64,000 nucleotides of DNA, from contig NZ_BLIZ01000001.1 of the NCBI RefSeq assembly GCF_019972315.1, positions 2,300,558 through 2,364,557 on the forward strand, given 5' to 3'. The translations under genes were made by a program, and so were the position numbers. A model generated the notes under the pieces. That model was given only the letters and a program-made list of their open reading frames with translations. It ran no database searches and was not told the DNA's origin. Each line of letters starts with the position of its first letter. Within the stretch, counting starts at the first letter, position 1. The DNA comes from Geobacter sp. AOG1 (GTDB taxonomy: Bacteria; Desulfobacterota; Desulfuromonadia; Geobacterales; Geobacteraceae). Below, piece by piece: positions 62,021 through 64,000 of this stretch.

Positions 62021-63928
62021 TCAGTGCCGTTCTTCGTCTAGTATCTCCACCCAGAAGGTACTCCCCCCGCCGGAGGTCTCTTCAACCCACGCCCTCCCTC
62101 CGAAGAGGTGGGCGATCTTTTGTACCGTCGCGAGTCCGACACCTGTTCCGTCGATGTTCACCCCGTTCGAGCCCCGGTAGAAGAGGTCGAAGACGCGGTC
62201 CCGCTCCCCCGGTGGGATGCCCGCCCCATGATCGCGGACATAGAGCCTTGCCAACGCGCCGCACCTTTCTCCCCCGACTTCGACGGAGCTGCCTTCTTTC
62301 CTCCCGTAACGGAGTGCATTGCCGATCAGATTGTCGAACAGTTGGGCGAGGAGGGTCCTGGGTACCCGGAGAGGCGGTACCGGCTCCTGTTGCACCGTCA
62401 TTCCGGCATCAGCGATCTGATTTGACAGCCCTGCGATGACCTCCTCGACCACGTGGCAGCAGTCCACGGGCTCATCGGGGCGTGCCAGATTGCCCGCCTT
62501 TGCCAGAGAGAGGAGGTCTTCCAGCAGTCTGAGCATCCTGTGCCCCTGTCGGTGAATCTCTGCCAGGATGGTTGTGGCCTGTTCATCCAGTTGCCCCTTG
62601 TACTGCTCCCTGAGGAACTCGGTGTAACCGATGATGGGGGTGAGGGGGGAACGGAGATCGTGGGAAACGGTGTAGACGAATGCATCCAGCTCCCGGTTTG
62701 CCTTCCGCAGTTCCTCTTCCATCTGCTTGCGCTCGGTGATGTCCTGCACCAGTCCCACGCAATAGAGTGGTCGTTGTTTCGAATCAGTGACGCAGGCCAG
62801 CGAGGCATACCCCCAAAGGATCTTCCCATCCTTGCGGAGGTACCGTTTCTCGTAGTGAATGTTTTCCTGCCCTCCAGTGGATAGTCTGCCGTAATAGCTG
62901 GTCGTTTTTTCCCGATCTTCAGGATGGGTGATGTCTTCGACGGTAAGATGCAGCAGTTCCGATTCACTATAACCGGTGATTGCGCAGATCGCCGGATTGG
63001 CCTGGAGAATCTCTCCCGTTGGTGAAATGACAACCATCCCTGCCGCTGCCGTGTTGAACACCGCGCGGAAGCGCTCCTCGCTCTGCCGCAGCGCTTCTTC
63101 AGCCTGTTTGCGCGCCGAGATATCCTGCATCTGGGCGACGAAATAGAGCAGTTTCTCGCCATCGTCCCTGACCCCGGTGACGGTGACATGCCCCCACAGG
63201 ACGGTGCCATCCTTGCGCAGATATCGTTTTTCAAACTCGACGAGGGGCCGTTGGCCGGTCAGTAGCTCATCATACAGTTTTTGCACGAACTCCCGGTCTT
63301 CGGGATGGGTGATGTCGCTGACCTTCATCCGCAGCATTTCATCGTCTGAATAGCCGAGAAGCCGGCAGTTTGCCGGATTTACGTGCAGGAAGTCCCCCTC
63401 CGGCGATATCAGCACCATCCCGCTGGGAGCTGAATTGAAGATCGATCGGAAAAGGGCCTCGCTCTCCCGCACCGCCTTCACGGCTTGTCGCCGCTCGACG
63501 ATGTACTGCCAGGTGCGAAGGGATCTAGCGATGATGGCAGGGATATCGGCGAGGATGGAGGGAGACTTGACCAGGTAATCGAGAGCCCCCCCCTTCATCG
63601 CCTTGACCGCTTCCGTTTCGTCCCCCTGGGCGGTCATGATGACGATGGGGAATGATGCCTCTTCCCTGTTGACCGGGAGCAATTCGATGCCGCTGCCGTC
63701 GGGGAGAACCAGGTCGACAAGTGCCAGGTCCGGTTGAAACCTGGACAGAGCCATGCGCGCTTCAGCAAGGGAGTAGGCAACGGTCAGCCGTATCCGTCTT
63801 TTTCCGGCGACAGCCTCACGGATCAACTCCACCGTGGTTTTCGAATCATCGACCACGAGGATGTTGGTTTCTCTCTCGGACCATACTGTATCAGGGCATG
63901 ACACGATATCAGCTATCTCTTTCGCCAT
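62021..63928 (-). CDS. Receiver-PAS-PAS sensor histidine kinase
   Basis: A 635-aa cytoplasmic kinase without TM helices. In order: an N-terminal receiver (VVDDSK, phospho-Asp in LALVDLVLPDGSG, Lys in YLVKSP), two similar PAS-PAC modules each with HPEDRE, then HisKA (phospho-His in VSHDLRSPLTP) and HATPase (GNALRYG, DHGAGIPP, GTGVGLATV). The receiver-first layout suggests it takes phosphate from another kinase before acting. The two PAS modules appear to be a recent tandem duplication. ATG 63928 is chosen; initiation signal weak. It converges with the PmbA-like gene. Confidence 0.9.
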   Translation of the reverse strand: MAKEIADIVSCPDTVWSERETNILVVDDSKTTVELIREAVAGKRRIRLTVAYSLAEARMALSRFQPDLALVDLVLPDGSGIELLPVNREEASFPIVIMTAQGDETEAVKAMKGGALDYLVKSPSILADIPAIIARSLRTWQYIVERRQAVKAVRESEALFRSIFNSAPSGMVLISPEGDFLHVNPANCRLLGYSDDEMLRMKVSDITHPEDREFVQKLYDELLTGQRPLVEFEKRYLRKDGTVLWGHVTVTGVRDDGEKLLYFVAQMQDISARKQAEEALRQSEERFRAVFNTAAAGMVVISPTGEILQANPAICAITGYSESELLHLTVEDITHPEDREKTTSYYGRLSTGGQENIHYEKRYLRKDGKILWGYASLACVTDSKQRPLYCVGLVQDITERKQMEEELRKANRELDAFVYTVSHDLRSPLTPIIGYTEFLREQYKGQLDEQATTILAEIHRQGHRMLRLLEDLLSLAKAGNLARPDEPVDCCHVVEEVIAGLSNQIADAGMTVQQEPVPPLRVPRTLLAQLFDNLIGNALRYGRKEGSSVEVGGERCGALARLYVRDHGAGIPPGERDRVFDLFYRGSNGVNIDGTGVGLATVQKIAHLFGGRAWVEETSGGGSTFWVEILDEERH

Positions 63929-64000
63929 GAATTGAGCACCAGCCTGCGGGGGGACAAGGCACCACATGTAATGCACCGCGCAAAAAGCCGTTCCACCTGC

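Overview
The window looks like chromosomal DNA from the Geobacteraceae (Desulfuromonadia). The evidence is a DmsE/MtrA-type decaheme cytochrome next to an MtrB/PioB-type porin, a glutamate synthase split into five genes, sigma-54 promoters on nitrogen genes, a GEMM-type second-messenger riboswitch, and a high-GC core with many intergenic palindromes. This assignment is inferred from gene content; no database search was run.

Region 1 (1-4217) is foreign. It is AT-richer than the rest and carries a minus-strand run of an HTH/excisionase-like gene, a 53-aa gene, an HUH rolling-circle replication endonuclease and three unrecognised genes. It ends at a displaced 3' end of a tRNA-Gly gene (4195-4217) plus that gene's terminator, so it appears to be an integrated element whose other end lies left of position 1. 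Two or three hairpins around its unrecognised genes resemble integron attC sites.

Region 2 (4.3-13.4 kb) holds yaeQ, a DUF2889 gene, yacG, gltX, a GspE-N/receiver protein, an ammonium transporter with its own sigma-54 promoter, and an AcuC-like deacetylase operon with a GNAT-like and a TPR protein.

Region 3 (13.5-19.5 kb) is probably an electron-transfer and envelope cluster: orphan MlaF-like ATPase, decaheme lipoprotein, outer-membrane porin, TrpX-like binding protein, receiver protein and a Cys-tailed protein. Region 4 (19.5-27.7 kb) is mostly housekeeping (YfcE-type phosphoesterase, SppA, YhbY, ferredoxin, dGTPase-like, aldolase-family protein, RsmD, CoaD, aminotransferase). It includes a secreted Pro-rich protein behind a GEMM-I riboswitch with an A at the ligand-discriminating position.

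Region 5 (28.0-33.5 kb) is the five-gene archaeal-type glutamate synthase behind a sigma-54 promoter. With amt it suggests that ammonium uptake and assimilation share RpoN control. Region 6 (33.6-37.7 kb) is a signalling operon: PhnD-like lipoprotein, hybrid histidine kinase with one degenerate receiver, and a separate Hpt protein. Region 7 (37.9-41.6 kb) has lepA-lepB and a FecR-OmpA pair.

Region 8 (41.8-52.3 kb) is the pyrimidine operon: sigma-70 promoter, PyrR-binding leader, terminator, pyrR-pyrB-pyrC-carA, three unrelated genes, carB, greA and a DUF1858 gene. Region 9 (52.3-64 kb) holds ppk2, rarA and glgP on the minus strand, nadK, recN, a GNAT gene and a TldD/PmbA-family gene on the plus strand, and a receiver-PAS-PAS histidine kinase on the minus strand. 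Three copies of one palindromic repeat of about 120 bp sit between genes at 43.6, 58.2 and 60.5 kb. No rRNA, complete tRNA, IS transposase or CRISPR array was seen.
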